Positions 45,855-54,227 of a stretch of DNA of 64,000 nucleotides are shown in pieces; position 1 is the stretch's first letter, and each line of letters begins with the position of its first letter. Both the position numbers and the translations under genes were made by a program. The notes below the pieces were generated by a model. It had not been told where the DNA came from, made no database searches, and was given only the letters and a program-made list of their open reading frames with translations. Location of the stretch: the NCBI GenBank assembly GCA_019739295.1, contig JAHHDV010000026.1, forward strand, positions 140,658 to 204,657, written 5' to 3'. Source of the DNA: Taibaiella sp. (lineage in GTDB: Bacteria; Bacteroidota; Bacteroidia; Chitinophagales; Chitinophagaceae).

Positions 45855-46835
45855 ATGAAAACATTATACGTTATTGGTAATGGATTTGACATCCATCATA
45901 AATTAGACACAAGGTATCAAAGTTTTGCAAACTACTTGGCTGAAAATGATAGTGAGGTTTATGAACTCTTATTAAATTATTATGGACTTCCTGATATTAC
46001 AAATCCTGAATTGACAGATGAAGAGTATGCGTTATGGTCAAGATTTGAGCAAGCCTTAGCTGACTTGGATTATTTATCGGTATTGGACGATAATTCCGAC
46101 TTAATTGCTCGCCCTGGTGCTGAAGATTTTCGAGATAGAGATTGGCATAGCTACCAGATAGAGATGGAAGAAATCATTAAGGATTTAACGACCACTCTAA
46201 TTAGCGACTTTAATAAGTTTATTCTTGAAGTCAAATACGAAAGTATTTCTGATGATGTGCTAATTGACTTAGAAGATGATAGCCATTTTTTAAATTTCAA
46301 TTATACTAAGACACTACAGGAAAGCTATGGCATTCCCGAAGAACGAATAACTTATATTCATAACAGAGCAGATAGAGATAATTGTACTCTTATTTTAGGA
46401 CACGGAACTGACCCTGCAAATTTTGATGAGAAAGAAGAAGAACCACCACAAGGATTAAGCGAAGAAGAATTATACGAATGGCGTGAACAAAAGGCTGATG
46501 AATATGACTATTCTTATGAAAGTGCCAAACAAGAAATACTATCTTATTATACAAAGGCATTTAAAAATACAGCTTCAATTATAGAAAACAATATTGTTTT
46601 TTTTACCAATCTTACAGAAGTTGAAAAAGTTATTGTCTTAGGGCACTCTATTTCAGAAGTAGATTTAAAATATTTTGAAGTATTAAAAGCCAAACTAAAT
46701 GAAAATGTAATTTGGAATGTTTCGTATTACAGTGAGCTTGAAAAGCAAGCACATAAAGATACACTGTCGCAACTTGGAATAAATAACAACAATATTGTCC
46801 AAATAAAAATTACAGGTTTAAAAAAGCAATCTTAG
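45855..46835 (+). CDS. abiH: AbiH family phage abortive-infection protein
   Basis: 326 residues. N-terminal LYVIGNGFDIHHKLDTRYQS is the AbiH signature, followed by the DDSHFLNFNYTKTLQ segment and C-terminal VEKVIVLGHSISEVDLKYFE. In Lactococcus AbiH gives abortive infection; the mechanism is not settled. It lies 30 bases after the GIY-YIG gene and has the same low G+C, so the three genes probably arrived together as a defence cassette. The stop overlaps the converging receiver gene by four bases. Confidence 0.88.
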   Translation: MKTLYVIGNGFDIHHKLDTRYQSFANYLAENDSEVYELLLNYYGLPDITNPELTDEEYALWSRFEQALADLDYLSVLDDNSDLIARPGAEDFRDRDWHSYQIEMEEIIKDLTTTLISDFNKFILEVKYESISDDVLIDLEDDSHFLNFNYTKTLQESYGIPEERITYIHNRADRDNCTLILGHGTDPANFDEKEEEPPQGLSEEELYEWREQKADEYDYSYESAKQEILSYYTKAFKNTASIIENNIVFFTNLTEVEKVIVLGHSISEVDLKYFEVLKAKLNENVIWNVSYYSELEKQAHKDTLSQLGINNNNIVQIKITGLKKQS

Positions 46836-47281
46836 TTATTAGTAAAGTATTCCTGTGCAAATTTTGCTACTCCCACACTAAAATATTTACCACCATTAGT
46901 AACAACCTCAATGGCTTTCTTAAAATCATACACATCGCTACCAATAAGCAAATAGCCCATAAAACCCATTTCCAAAAGAGATTTTACGGCTTTTTCAGCA
47001 TCAATATCACTATGCCCAATCAGTTTAATGATTGGGTATAGTGTCCTTAGTTCTTGAAGCTGTGCCAGCACATTCTTATCGTAAAAATCAAGGTCAATAA
47101 TACAAATTTGGGGAAGTTCCTTTAATGCAGACAGTTGAGATATTCCGTCTTTGATGTCTTCCGAACGGAACAATACGTCAATTCCTGAAGTGACAAGGTC
47201 GTTATAGGCTAAATCAACTATTAGACGTTTATCGTTGATAAATGCAATGCCGATTGCTTTAGTGGTATTTACAGTTTCCAT
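46832..47281 (-). CDS. Stand-alone receiver-like regulator
   Basis: 149 residues from ATG 47281 (METVNTTKAIGIAF), preferred over an earlier frame start. It resembles a NarL-type receiver domain: IGIAFINDKRLI, phosphoacceptor candidate in ICIIDLDFYDKN, IKLIGHSDIDAEKA, GFMGYLLIGSDVYDFKKAIE and VTNGGKYFS. The C-terminal HTH present in full regulators is missing, and the usual acidic pair at the N-terminus is degenerate. Such truncated receivers are common in Bacteroidota conjugative elements. A role in element regulation is inferred. Confidence 0.65.
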   Translation of the reverse strand: METVNTTKAIGIAFINDKRLIVDLAYNDLVTSGIDVLFRSEDIKDGISQLSALKELPQICIIDLDFYDKNVLAQLQELRTLYPIIKLIGHSDIDAEKAVKSLLEMGFMGYLLIGSDVYDFKKAIEVVTNGGKYFSVGVAKFAQEYFTNN

Positions 47282-47554
47282 ACTACCAGTTTTAATGTTA
47301 GTGTAGCCCTGCACAAAAAGAAAGCGCAGGCAACCACACTTACCGACATTGAGGCACTGGTATACCCGACAACGAATAAGCGAGCGCCCACGCCTATAAC
47401 GTGAGCGTTCCTACTTATCTGTCCCGTTGTCTTAAAAATTACCAGTTTTCAATGTGGGACTTAAAGCAAAAACACTTTAAGTATTTCTATATTTTCAAAA
47501 GCAAAGATACTAAACTCGTTCTGATACGAAAGTATTAATCTGTACTAAAATTGG

Positions 47555-47854
47555 TTATTTGTTGTTTGTATTATTGGAGATATAGTTCCGTTCCAGGATT
47601 GTCAAAATATCACTCTCCTTATAAATTATTTTGCCCCCTATCTGTATATAAGGCAGGATATTATCATCACGGTATTGCTGTAAAGTCCGTTTGCTGATAT
47701 GGAGCAGTTTGCACATATCTTCGCCAGAAAGATAAATTTCTCCATTCATTAGAGGACGATAGTTTTTCAATATACTTTCGATACGGCTTCTTAGCTGCGT
47801 TATCATCTCTTGATTAGCAACGATTTCTTCATTATCATTCGTGAATAAATCCAT
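47555..47854 (-). CDS. Helix-turn-helix (MerR/excisionase-like) regulator
   Basis: 99 residues from ATG 47854 (MDLFTNDNEEI). The C-terminal half is a DNA-binding helix-turn-helix of the excisionase type: YLSGEDMCKLLHISKRTLQQ, YRDDNILPYIQIGGKIIY and KESDILTILE. Paired genes of this type control excision or transfer of Bacteroidota conjugative elements. Its start overlaps the end of the preceding HTH gene by 20 bases. The 273-base gap downstream (47,282-47,554) contains no gene, only a GC-rich imperfect hairpin around 47,380-47,410. Confidence 0.78.
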   Translation of the reverse strand: MDLFTNDNEEIVANQEMITQLRSRIESILKNYRPLMNGEIYLSGEDMCKLLHISKRTLQQYRDDNILPYIQIGGKIIYKESDILTILERNYISNNTNNK

Positions 47855-48147
47855 TTTCAACAGTATTGTATGGATATCCGGCTTCGAGTAAAACCTGTAC
47901 ATCCGAGCGTTTATAATAATTCTTACGGTTCAGTCTGGAATAAGGCAATAGCCCTTTATCTTTATAAGTCTGCAAAGTCCGCTTGGTAATATTCATCATT
48001 AGGCACACTTCTTGATTATCGAGCCATTTTTCTTTTTTGAAAATTGGCGTGTATTTTTTTCGTAGCATTTTCGGTTAATTCCAAAAGTGCTTTTAGCTCA
48101 TTTTTCATTCCCTCCAGTACGGACTTTTGTATTGCGATTACTTCCAT
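47835..48147 (-). CDS. Helix-turn-helix regulator, frame broken
   Basis: Second excisionase-like regulator. The ATG at 48147 opens MEVIAIQKSVLEGMKNELKA; near 48062 an A7 run shifts the frame, and the next frame continues KYTPIFKKEKWLDNQEVCL, MMNITKRTLQTYKDKGLLPY and RSDVQVLLEAGY. With the A run corrected the protein is about 104 residues. The uncorrected short form from 48068 lacks the conserved N-terminal helix. It is the upstream member of a two-gene regulatory operon with the gene at 47555. Confidence 0.75.
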
Positions 48148-48266
48148 TTTTTGCTCAATTTTGCTGTGGAAGTCGAATTTAAATAGACTTGTCGTTGTGT
48201 TGAAGAATGTTGTAGTGTTTGGCTTTGAAAGGAAGTGTTTGACGGTTTACCGCCCTGTGCAAATAA

Positions 48267-48299
48267 AAAATCGGATAGCTTTTTGAACTATCCGATTTT
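48267..48299. terminator. Terminator downstream of the TIGR02391 gene
   Basis: Perfect 12-bp stem AAAATCGGATAG / CTATCCGATTTT, nine-base loop. It ends six bases from the TIGR02391 stop on the minus strand and has A/T runs on both sides. Confidence 0.8.
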
Positions 48300-48304
48300 C
48301 TTAA

Positions 48305-49106
48305 TTATTTAAGTCCTGTTTTATAAGTGTTATCAAGTTTGTTGTGGATTATTGTTGCTACAACCAAAACTTCTGTCATTTGTGAAAGTTGGGTATCCTC
48401 CAATATTTTTGGATTATGCGCTTTTGGATTTCTGTACATAGAAAAAAATCCTTTACAGAAATTTCCAAAGCCTTTATGTTCACTTTCCTCACTTGGATTA
48501 TTCAAAGTATTAAAAGCAAGCATAGGTCTTTTGTCTTTTCCCAATGCAAAACAATCATCAACTAAATCTGCTCCGTCTGAAGTATAGCCACTTTTTTGCC
48601 TAAGTCTTTCTGCGACACTTTTTGTAATTTCAAGTATAGCGTGAAAATAGTTTTCCTTCAGCCATTCAGCTTCACAGTAAAGCAAAATTTCTGAATGAAC
48701 TCCAATACCGTGTACTTTTTCTTTGATTTTAAGTGACCTGCTTTTAGCTTCTGAAATGGTTTTAGCCCTATCAACTTGTCGGGGCTGTCCACTTTTATCT
48801 ATTTCTATACCTTCATAAACGAGTTTTTCATTGAGAGTTGTTCTGTCTTTTTCAAATTCATCTTCGGAATTATACCTTTTAGGATTTAATAATCTAACAA
48901 CAAATGCCAATACATTATTTCCACATCTGTCTTGTATTTGCCTCTCTTTTTAAAGCATAGAACAATCTGTCTGTTTTATTTGTACCATTTTGAGATTGGG
49001 AAATGCCAGCACCAGATAAATGTTCTGTAATTTTTGTATGTGTTAGCATATTTGAAATAATATCTGATATATTTCGTAGGGTTATGTCATCGAAGGATTT
49101 TGTCAT
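48305..49106 (-). CDS. TIGR02391 (Ymh) family protein, frame broken
   Basis: Spans two pieces. The N-terminal one, from ATG 49106, reads MTKSFDDITLRNISDIISN with LSGAGIS and RLFYALK. One indel at the A run near 48945 causes a stop; the next frame gives KERQIQDRCGNNVLAFVVRL, joining exactly to the second piece. The C-terminal domain has SGYTSDGADLVDDCFAL, KGFGNFCKGFFSMYRNPKAH and NKLDNTY, which is the Ymh domain with its RNPxAH motif, similar to HEPN-like nucleases. The family occurs in restriction and defence contexts. Corrected length is about 266 residues. Confidence 0.8.
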
Positions 49107-49134
49107 TTTATAATTTTTCTCTTTTAAAAACTAC

Positions 49135-49411
49135 CTATATAGGCTTTTGTATCTCCACATTTTGTTGTTCTTTATCTTCTTTCTTCTCACGGGAATAAAC
49201 CCAAAGCGACAATAGCCCGAATATCATTAGTTGCATAAGCTATCCATTTACCAATCTTTTCAATCAATTTGATAAAAACCGAACTCTCATAAGATGAGAA
49301 ACCCTCTGCTCCCATAGGGTTGCGTCTGTAAAACTTTCTCCGGTTAATCCAGTAACGAAGTCCCAAGCCTGCAACCAAAAATATTATTCCGATAACCAAT
49401 GATGCAACCAT
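49135..49411 (-). CDS. Small membrane protein of the ICE, frame broken
   Basis: Starts MVASLVIGIIFLVAGLGLRY, one membrane helix, then a basic stretch WINRRKFYRRNPMGAEGF and a second region. Near 49225 the frame shifts; the other frame reads LMIFGLLSLWVYSREKKED, a second helix, ending EIQKPI at 49135. The total of about 91 residues with two membrane segments fits small conserved proteins found next to tra operons. No function is known. Confidence 0.6.
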
Positions 49412-49489
49412 AACAAAAACACTTTATTTCTACTGTTTTGAATTTACAAAAATATTTGTTTCAATCTGTAACGATGTGTATTAAATACG

Positions 49490-49524
49490 AAAACGGCTTA
49501 CCTGTCAGATAAGCCGTTTTTTTT
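49490..49524. terminator. Terminator at the end of the tra operon
   Basis: Perfect 11-bp stem AAAACGGCTTA / TAAGCCGTTTT with a nine-base loop and an eight-T run on the plus strand. It lies 33 bases beyond the traQ stop (minus strand). Confidence 0.8.
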
Positions 49525-49556
49525 ATGAAATGACCTATTATTTTTAATCACTACTA

Positions 49557-49996
49557 TTAAACTGGAAAGTTATCTGTTTTTTCATTTCCAAAGCCATCCG
49601 AAATCCAAACATCAAAAGATTGTGATACGGTAGATGTTGAAGTGTAATACAACCGGAACTGCTCCGTTGGCAATTGATATAGGTCATTGGGCTGATAAGG
49701 CGGTTCATTGTAGTATTGCAGCGTTCCCTGACCATCAAACTGAAAGTAACGGAGAAAATACTGCGTGTTGCTGTAATTGCCTGTACGCTGTATGGTAATA
49801 CGTATTTCTACGGTCTGCCCATTGACAACATCTTTAGGCACTGGCATTACCTTGACCTCGAAAGGAAAAATTGTTCTGTATTTCGAGTTCATCATCTTTG
49901 CTACAAGATACCAGGAAAACCGAAGCTGTGAGGATTGTCAGGAATACATATAATGGGGAGTAACCCTATTCTGAATTTATTAAATATTGCTATCAT
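49557..49996 (-). CDS. traQ: Conjugative transposon protein TraQ (DUF3872), frame broken
   Basis: Small exported protein at the 3' end of CTnDOT-type tra operons. The intact part reads FPFEVKVMPVPKDVVNGQTV and EIRITIQRTGNYSNTQYFLR, then YYTSTSTVSQSFDVWI, which matches DUF3872. The N-terminal signal peptide is present but split: from ATG 49996 MIAIFNKFRIGLLPI, then in other frames LTILTASVFLVSCSKDDEL (a lipobox). At least two indels lie between 49870 and 49950. Role in the mating apparatus is not known in detail. Confidence 0.78.
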
Positions 49997-50010
49997 CGTT
50001 TTTGTGTGTT

Positions 50011-50573
50011 TTAGAAGTTAAACCTTAATCCCACACCTGCCGATGGTCGGAACTGTTGTAAATCCGTACCCCAAAGGATTTTTGTACGCCCTTGCAGGAC
50101 TATTACAAAATGGTCAGACAGGTACGTTTCAAAAGTGAGGCGACCGCCTGCTCCATAGATAAAATTATCCTCGCTCAATAGCTTCGCACCGTCATATAAC
50201 ATCGCTTCACCCCGGTTGAATGGTTTCGTAACCGACCACGCCCGTTGCAGCAAAATTCAACGTGATGTTCTTCCGGGCATCGCCCAACAAAAAAGAAGCT
50301 GTAACCGCCCTCTGCGGAATAGGTTTCCTGCGGTATGCGTAGGTCTTTATACTCGTGGTACTGGTGGGTATATTCCAACGCCCAAAGCTGATAGTTGCCG
50401 TTCTTACCGTTTACGGTCATTGCTACGCTGATGTAGTAATCATTGCCAATCTTATCATCGGACAACATACCCGCACTTATTTCCAATCCTTTTTGCTTCG
50501 GCAGCATCCTTTGTGCCTGTGCAGCCGTGATGCCTATCAGGACAAGCAGCACGGTGTAGATATACTTTTTCAT
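50011..50573 (-). CDS. traO: Conjugative transposon protein TraO, frame broken
   Basis: Exported protein of about 187 residues. It starts MKKYIYTVLLVLIGITAAQAQ (signal peptide), then KQKGLEISAGMLSDDKIG and WALEYTHQYHEYKDLRIPQE. After a GGYSFFF segment the frame breaks between 50220 and 50295; the C-terminal piece (NFIYGAGGRLTFETYLSDHF, RPSAGVGLRFNF) completes a membrane beta-barrel-like shape ending in Phe. TraO is an outer-membrane-associated part of the mating channel in this family. Confidence 0.82.
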
Positions 50574-50616
50574 ATTATTGCTTTAGAGGGTTTATTAAAA
50601 TTTCAGGTGCATATCG

Positions 50617-51489
50617 TTAATCAAAACGGGCTTTGATTAAATCGGAATTTTCGACCTGCAAAATTTGATGCCTGCCGCCGTTTTTCTCGAAAATCTCAAT
50701 CAGTAGCACCTTGTCATCAGCAATGGTAAACTGGTCTAATAGGAACACGTTTTGTTCGGTCGATTGTCCCCCAATACCATCTAATGGCTTGTAAGTTCTT
50801 AAAGGTGTTAAAGGACGTTCCTGAACTACGGTGCGTTTGGCTACCTTTTTATCCACTACTTTGAAGTTGATGAAATCAATCTCAAAAGGCACATTGGTAC
50901 GATTTCTCAATTCCGTATGGAAGTAGTATTTACCGTTGTGTATGTATATCCCTTTCAGGATAAACTGTATGCCGAAGCTCTTAGCCCCAATATGCTTTAT
51001 AATGCGTTTATCTTTCTTGTAAATGGTTTCCAATAGCAAACCTGCCAGTGAGGGCGAATTGTTGCCCAGTTCCTCAAAAAGCACATCGTTACCGTTGGCT
51101 TTGTCCACTGCCTTTTGCATCGAAAGTAGGTCATAGCTCATTGCCTCTGGGTAGGAACTATAATACACGTTGAAGCTATAGAAACGCCCGTCATTCGTAA
51201 TAACCGAAAAATTCGTTTCCGGCTCAAACTCTCTTACAGATGCTTTTACACGCAATACGTTTTCTGCATCTTCGGCTTTACCTGCAATCAGGTATTCGCT
51301 ACCTAAGTCCACGTAACGGATGGCAGTCGGGAAAATAAGATGCGACGTTTTATCGTAGGTAACCTCCATACGGTACGGTTCTATCTTGCCCAATGCAAGC
51401 GGTGTTCTGATGCTGTCCTGTGCATAAGATTGTACGGCAAAGCCGAGTATCAGGGCGATAGCCCAAAAGGTTTTTAAATGATTTTTCAT
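50617..51489 (-). CDS. traN: Conjugative transposon protein TraN (DUF4138)
   Basis: 290 residues with a signal peptide (MKNHLKTFWAIALILGFAVQ). The mature start has the family pattern VTYDKTSHLIFPTAIRYVDL followed by NVLRVKASV and FSVITNDGRFYSFNVYY. The C-terminal half has GIYIHNGKYYFHTELRNRTN. TraN resembles VirB9 in position and fold and forms part of the outer-membrane channel together with TraM. It lies 23 bases after traM in the operon. Confidence 0.92.
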   Translation of the reverse strand: MKNHLKTFWAIALILGFAVQSYAQDSIRTPLALGKIEPYRMEVTYDKTSHLIFPTAIRYVDLGSEYLIAGKAEDAENVLRVKASVREFEPETNFSVITNDGRFYSFNVYYSSYPEAMSYDLLSMQKAVDKANGNDVLFEELGNNSPSLAGLLLETIYKKDKRIIKHIGAKSFGIQFILKGIYIHNGKYYFHTELRNRTNVPFEIDFINFKVVDKKVAKRTVVQERPLTPLRTYKPLDGIGGQSTEQNVFLLDQFTIADDKVLLIEIFEKNGGRHQILQVENSDLIKARFD

Positions 51490-51512
51490 TGTTTATTTAT
51501 TTGAGTTCAACA

Positions 51513-52853
51513 TTATTTTTTAGATACAAGGAAGACCTGATAGCCCGCTTTCAGTGTAACTTTTGGCGTTCTTACTTTCTTGGCGAAATAGCCCGAAATA
51601 CCCTGTACCACGCCACGGCTTAGGTCTGCGGCAACCTGTTGTCCGGCATTCTGCGTGAGCATCACGCTTGTTCCTCCTGTTTGGCTCATATTGCCCGCCA
51701 TTTCAGTCAGGGCGTTCATTTCCGGAGAATACGGAACGTATAAGCCTTGCTGTCCGTCCAAATCATAAATGGTTATGTCTACCGGGATGATGTTGCCCTC
51801 CAGCTCTACAGAGGTAATTTTTAATTGTAGCCTGCCATTCTGAAATTTTGCATTAGCCGTTACAATCGTTCCTTTCGGGATGGTACGTTGAGGGGTTTTA
51901 GCAGGCTCTAACAGTCGTAAGCGCACACCCGTTTCGCCAACTACGGTTTGGGCTTCGTGTACACAGGCTTTGATACTGTTTTTAGGCTGTATTGCCTGTT
52001 CAATTGAACCTGCGGTATAAAAACCTCTGTTTTTGGTTTGGCTCCAATCGGCTGCAAAGGCACTGTCCGACGGTTCACGGTACAAGGCTGATACAATGTT
52101 CTTTCTTGTTGGTGTGAACGATACAAATTGCTCTTTTTGGTTAGCACCCGCAGCACCCGTAGTTGCACCGTTGGCAGGTGCAGCGTTTCCAGTATTGGTA
52201 TTTTGCGGAAGATACTTTGCTGCCATTTCATAGGACTTCTCCATTAATTTGAGTTGGTCGTCAACGGTGGCCACAGGTGGCACATCTTTTTCCGACAACT
52301 TTGATTTCAGTTCGTCCACTTGCTTACGGAGTTCCATTGTTTCGGCATTGTCATTATTATAAAATGAACCCAATGTGCTTTGTGCATTACGGTAGCTGTT
52401 CAATGCAGAATTTCCGTTTCGTCCCGAATTTCTGCCACCACCGCCAAAGCCGTTGCTTTCGTCTTCTTCTTCAGGTAAACTTTCTTCACTGTCAGCAGAT
52501 GCAGTATCTTCAGTGTTCCAATAATCAGAAAGCGTGGTTAGCGCATTGCGCTTTTCCTGCTCTTTGCGTTCGAGCATTTCCTGCTCATACGCCTTGCTTT
52601 TATCATCGGGCATTTCTGCTCCGGTAGCCTGTGGCACGGCATCGTTCAGTCCGATGTTCTCTACCGCCTTTTTATCTTCGGACGGTTTAAATATGAGGTA
52701 CATACAGCCGAGAAATACCACACCCATCAAAAGGAATATGATTGGCTTTTTGAGCTTCTCTTTATTGCTCTTTTTATTATCCGGCAGATTTGATGTTCCG
52801 TTTTGGTCTTCTCCCTCAACGAGAAAGCTGACCCTTTTTTCATTTTCTTTCAT
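51513..52853 (-). CDS. traM: Conjugative transposon protein TraM (VirB10-like)
   Basis: 446 residues. A short cytoplasmic N-terminus and one membrane helix (IIFLLMGVVFLGCMYLIF, about 38-55) are followed by a long low-complexity periplasmic linker rich in Glu, Asp, Gly and Asn, with a coiled-coil-like stretch near 175-215. The C-terminal domain (SIEQAIQPKNSIKACVHEAQ, RLLEPAKTPQRTIPKGTIV, YDLDGQQGLYVPYSPEMNAL) is the VirB10-type channel part. It should bridge inner and outer membranes in the mating pore. Confidence 0.92.
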   Translation of the reverse strand: MKENEKRVSFLVEGEDQNGTSNLPDNKKSNKEKLKKPIIFLLMGVVFLGCMYLIFKPSEDKKAVENIGLNDAVPQATGAEMPDDKSKAYEQEMLERKEQEKRNALTTLSDYWNTEDTASADSEESLPEEEDESNGFGGGGRNSGRNGNSALNSYRNAQSTLGSFYNNDNAETMELRKQVDELKSKLSEKDVPPVATVDDQLKLMEKSYEMAAKYLPQNTNTGNAAPANGATTGAAGANQKEQFVSFTPTRKNIVSALYREPSDSAFAADWSQTKNRGFYTAGSIEQAIQPKNSIKACVHEAQTVVGETGVRLRLLEPAKTPQRTIPKGTIVTANAKFQNGRLQLKITSVELEGNIIPVDITIYDLDGQQGLYVPYSPEMNALTEMAGNMSQTGGTSVMLTQNAGQQVAADLSRGVVQGISGYFAKKVRTPKVTLKAGYQVFLVSKK

Positions 52854-52906
52854 AAATCTGATTTTTTAAAATTGTTGATACACTATCCTGTAACCTTGCA
52901 GGATTT

Positions 52907-53125
52907 TTACTTTTGAGGACAGGGTTTTTCGATATGCTCTATGACCATATCGTTACCGGACTTTGAGGTATCGTACATTACTTTGCCAATGACCGCTACG
53001 GTAAGCAGCAGATAACCCACAAAGAAGTACAGCGTATATTGGTGCTGTTTGCGCAATGGCAATGCCTGCCAACGTTCGTCGAGTTTATCAAAATACCTAT
53101 CCATATTTGCTCTTAATTTTTTCAT
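52907..53125 (-). CDS. traL: Conjugative transposon protein TraL (DUF3989)
   Basis: 72 residues: a charged N-terminus (MKKLRANMDRYFDKLDERWQ), the segment LPLRKQHQYTLYFFVGYLLL with one membrane helix, and a short periplasmic tail. This is the DUF3989/TraL pattern, although on the short side of the family. It sits between traM and an unidentified gene. Confidence 0.82.
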   Translation of the reverse strand: MKKLRANMDRYFDKLDERWQALPLRKQHQYTLYFFVGYLLLTVAVIGKVMYDTSKSGNDMVIEHIEKPCPQK

Positions 53126-53144
53126 AGCCTTACTATTTCCGTTA

Positions 53145-53573
53145 TTATAGCTTGAAACGCTTAGAACTTTTACCCGTCATTTGCTTCGGCTCATCATTGA
53201 CCATTGCGACCGCTTCCATTAACTTGGGTGCAGACATCACAGATAGGTTTGTCAATTCCGATTTTTTAAGTAATTGCCCAAAGCCGTCTTTCTTAGCTAC
53301 CTCCATACGGCTCAATGAGAATTTGCCGTTCAGGTACTTTACCCACATACTGCATTCTATACGGGGCTTGTCTTCGCCCGACCATTGTAGGTAGCCTGTC
53401 AGCAGTAAGTCCTGCTTAGGCAAACTGTCTGTACCTTTTTGGTAGCTTTCGAGGTAATCGCTGATGCTGTCTTTCAGCTTTCCGGCATACGCACCCTGCG
53501 TATGGAAATACCCGTTATATCCTTTATCGGTAAGGATTTTTGCGAACGTGTTTAAATCTGATAACGCTTCCAT
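53145..53573 (-). CDS. Unidentified tra-operon protein between traK and traL
   Basis: 142 residues with no signal peptide or membrane segment. The sequence has FAKILTDKGYNGYFHTQGAY, DLLLTGYLQWSGEDKPRIE and CSMWVKYLNGKFSLSRMEVA, and a basic tail ending KSSKRFKL. I recognise no family. The classic CTnDOT order has no gene of this kind between traK and traL. The absence of membrane segments suggests a cytosolic protein; similar genes occur in related Bacteroidota elements. It is tightly packed in the operon (12 bases from traK). Confidence 0.7.
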   Translation of the reverse strand: MEALSDLNTFAKILTDKGYNGYFHTQGAYAGKLKDSISDYLESYQKGTDSLPKQDLLLTGYLQWSGEDKPRIECSMWVKYLNGKFSLSRMEVAKKDGFGQLLKKSELTNLSVMSAPKLMEAVAMVNDEPKQMTGKSSKRFKL

Positions 53574-53585
53574 AAGATTGTTTTT

Positions 53586-54209
53586 TTAACGTTCGATGAC
53601 CTCTATATCCTTGTTTTCCACGACTGCAAATTTTTCAATATTGAAGCCCTGCGGATTATTATCGGAACGAACGGAGTTTACGAGATAGCAGGAAGTAATC
53701 AGGTTACGTCTGGTTACATTGCTTGACCGGATAATGAACTGTTTGGCATAGGTGCGCACTGCATAAGGATAGTTGTCAAAGTTGCATACGACACTATCTA
53801 CCTCTATACGTTGCTGCACGTTTCCCGAAATGATACGGCTGTAATAGCCTTTTTCCGACAAGTCTTTGTAGTAATCAAAAGCACTTTTATCGGCAAGGTT
53901 GAATGCCCTGCTCATATTGCTTTCAATAGCGTTTTTGTCGGGGGCAAGCGTAAAGAACAGTTCGTGAAATCTTCTGACGTGTTCCCTTGCTTCAACAGGA
54001 CGGTTGATGCTCGCATCCTGCGATAAGGCAAGCATCAGGGATTTACCATTATCCAGTACATAGATTTTTTGGCGTTGTTCTTCTGCAAAGCGGTAGGAAC
54101 GCCATACGGCGTATCCTACCACGCTAATGCAGAGAACCGCAAACACAATGGCATATAATCTTATCTGCCTAAAGCTGTTTTCGATATTTCTTAGCGTTTT
54201 AAATTCCAT
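53586..54209 (-). CDS. traK: Conjugative transposon protein TraK
   Basis: 207 residues. The N-terminus FKTLRNIENSFRQIRLYAIV is the TraK signature, followed by one membrane helix (AIVFAVLCISVVGYAVW, about 19-35). The periplasmic part has REHVRRFHELFFTLAPDKNA and IISGNVQQRIEVDSVVC, then TRRNLITSCYLVNSVRSDNN. It corresponds in placement to VirB8-type assembly proteins. Located 18 bases after traJ. Confidence 0.93.
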   Translation of the reverse strand: MEFKTLRNIENSFRQIRLYAIVFAVLCISVVGYAVWRSYRFAEEQRQKIYVLDNGKSLMLALSQDASINRPVEAREHVRRFHELFFTLAPDKNAIESNMSRAFNLADKSAFDYYKDLSEKGYYSRIISGNVQQRIEVDSVVCNFDNYPYAVRTYAKQFIIRSSNVTRRNLITSCYLVNSVRSDNNPQGFNIEKFAVVENKDIEVIER

Positions 54210-54227
54210 TTTTAGAATGATTAATGA

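Noticed and set aside
47375..47415. GC-rich imperfect hairpin between the receiver and HTH genes
   Set aside because: The stem has a mismatch and no terminator features; kept only as a remark because its role is unclear.
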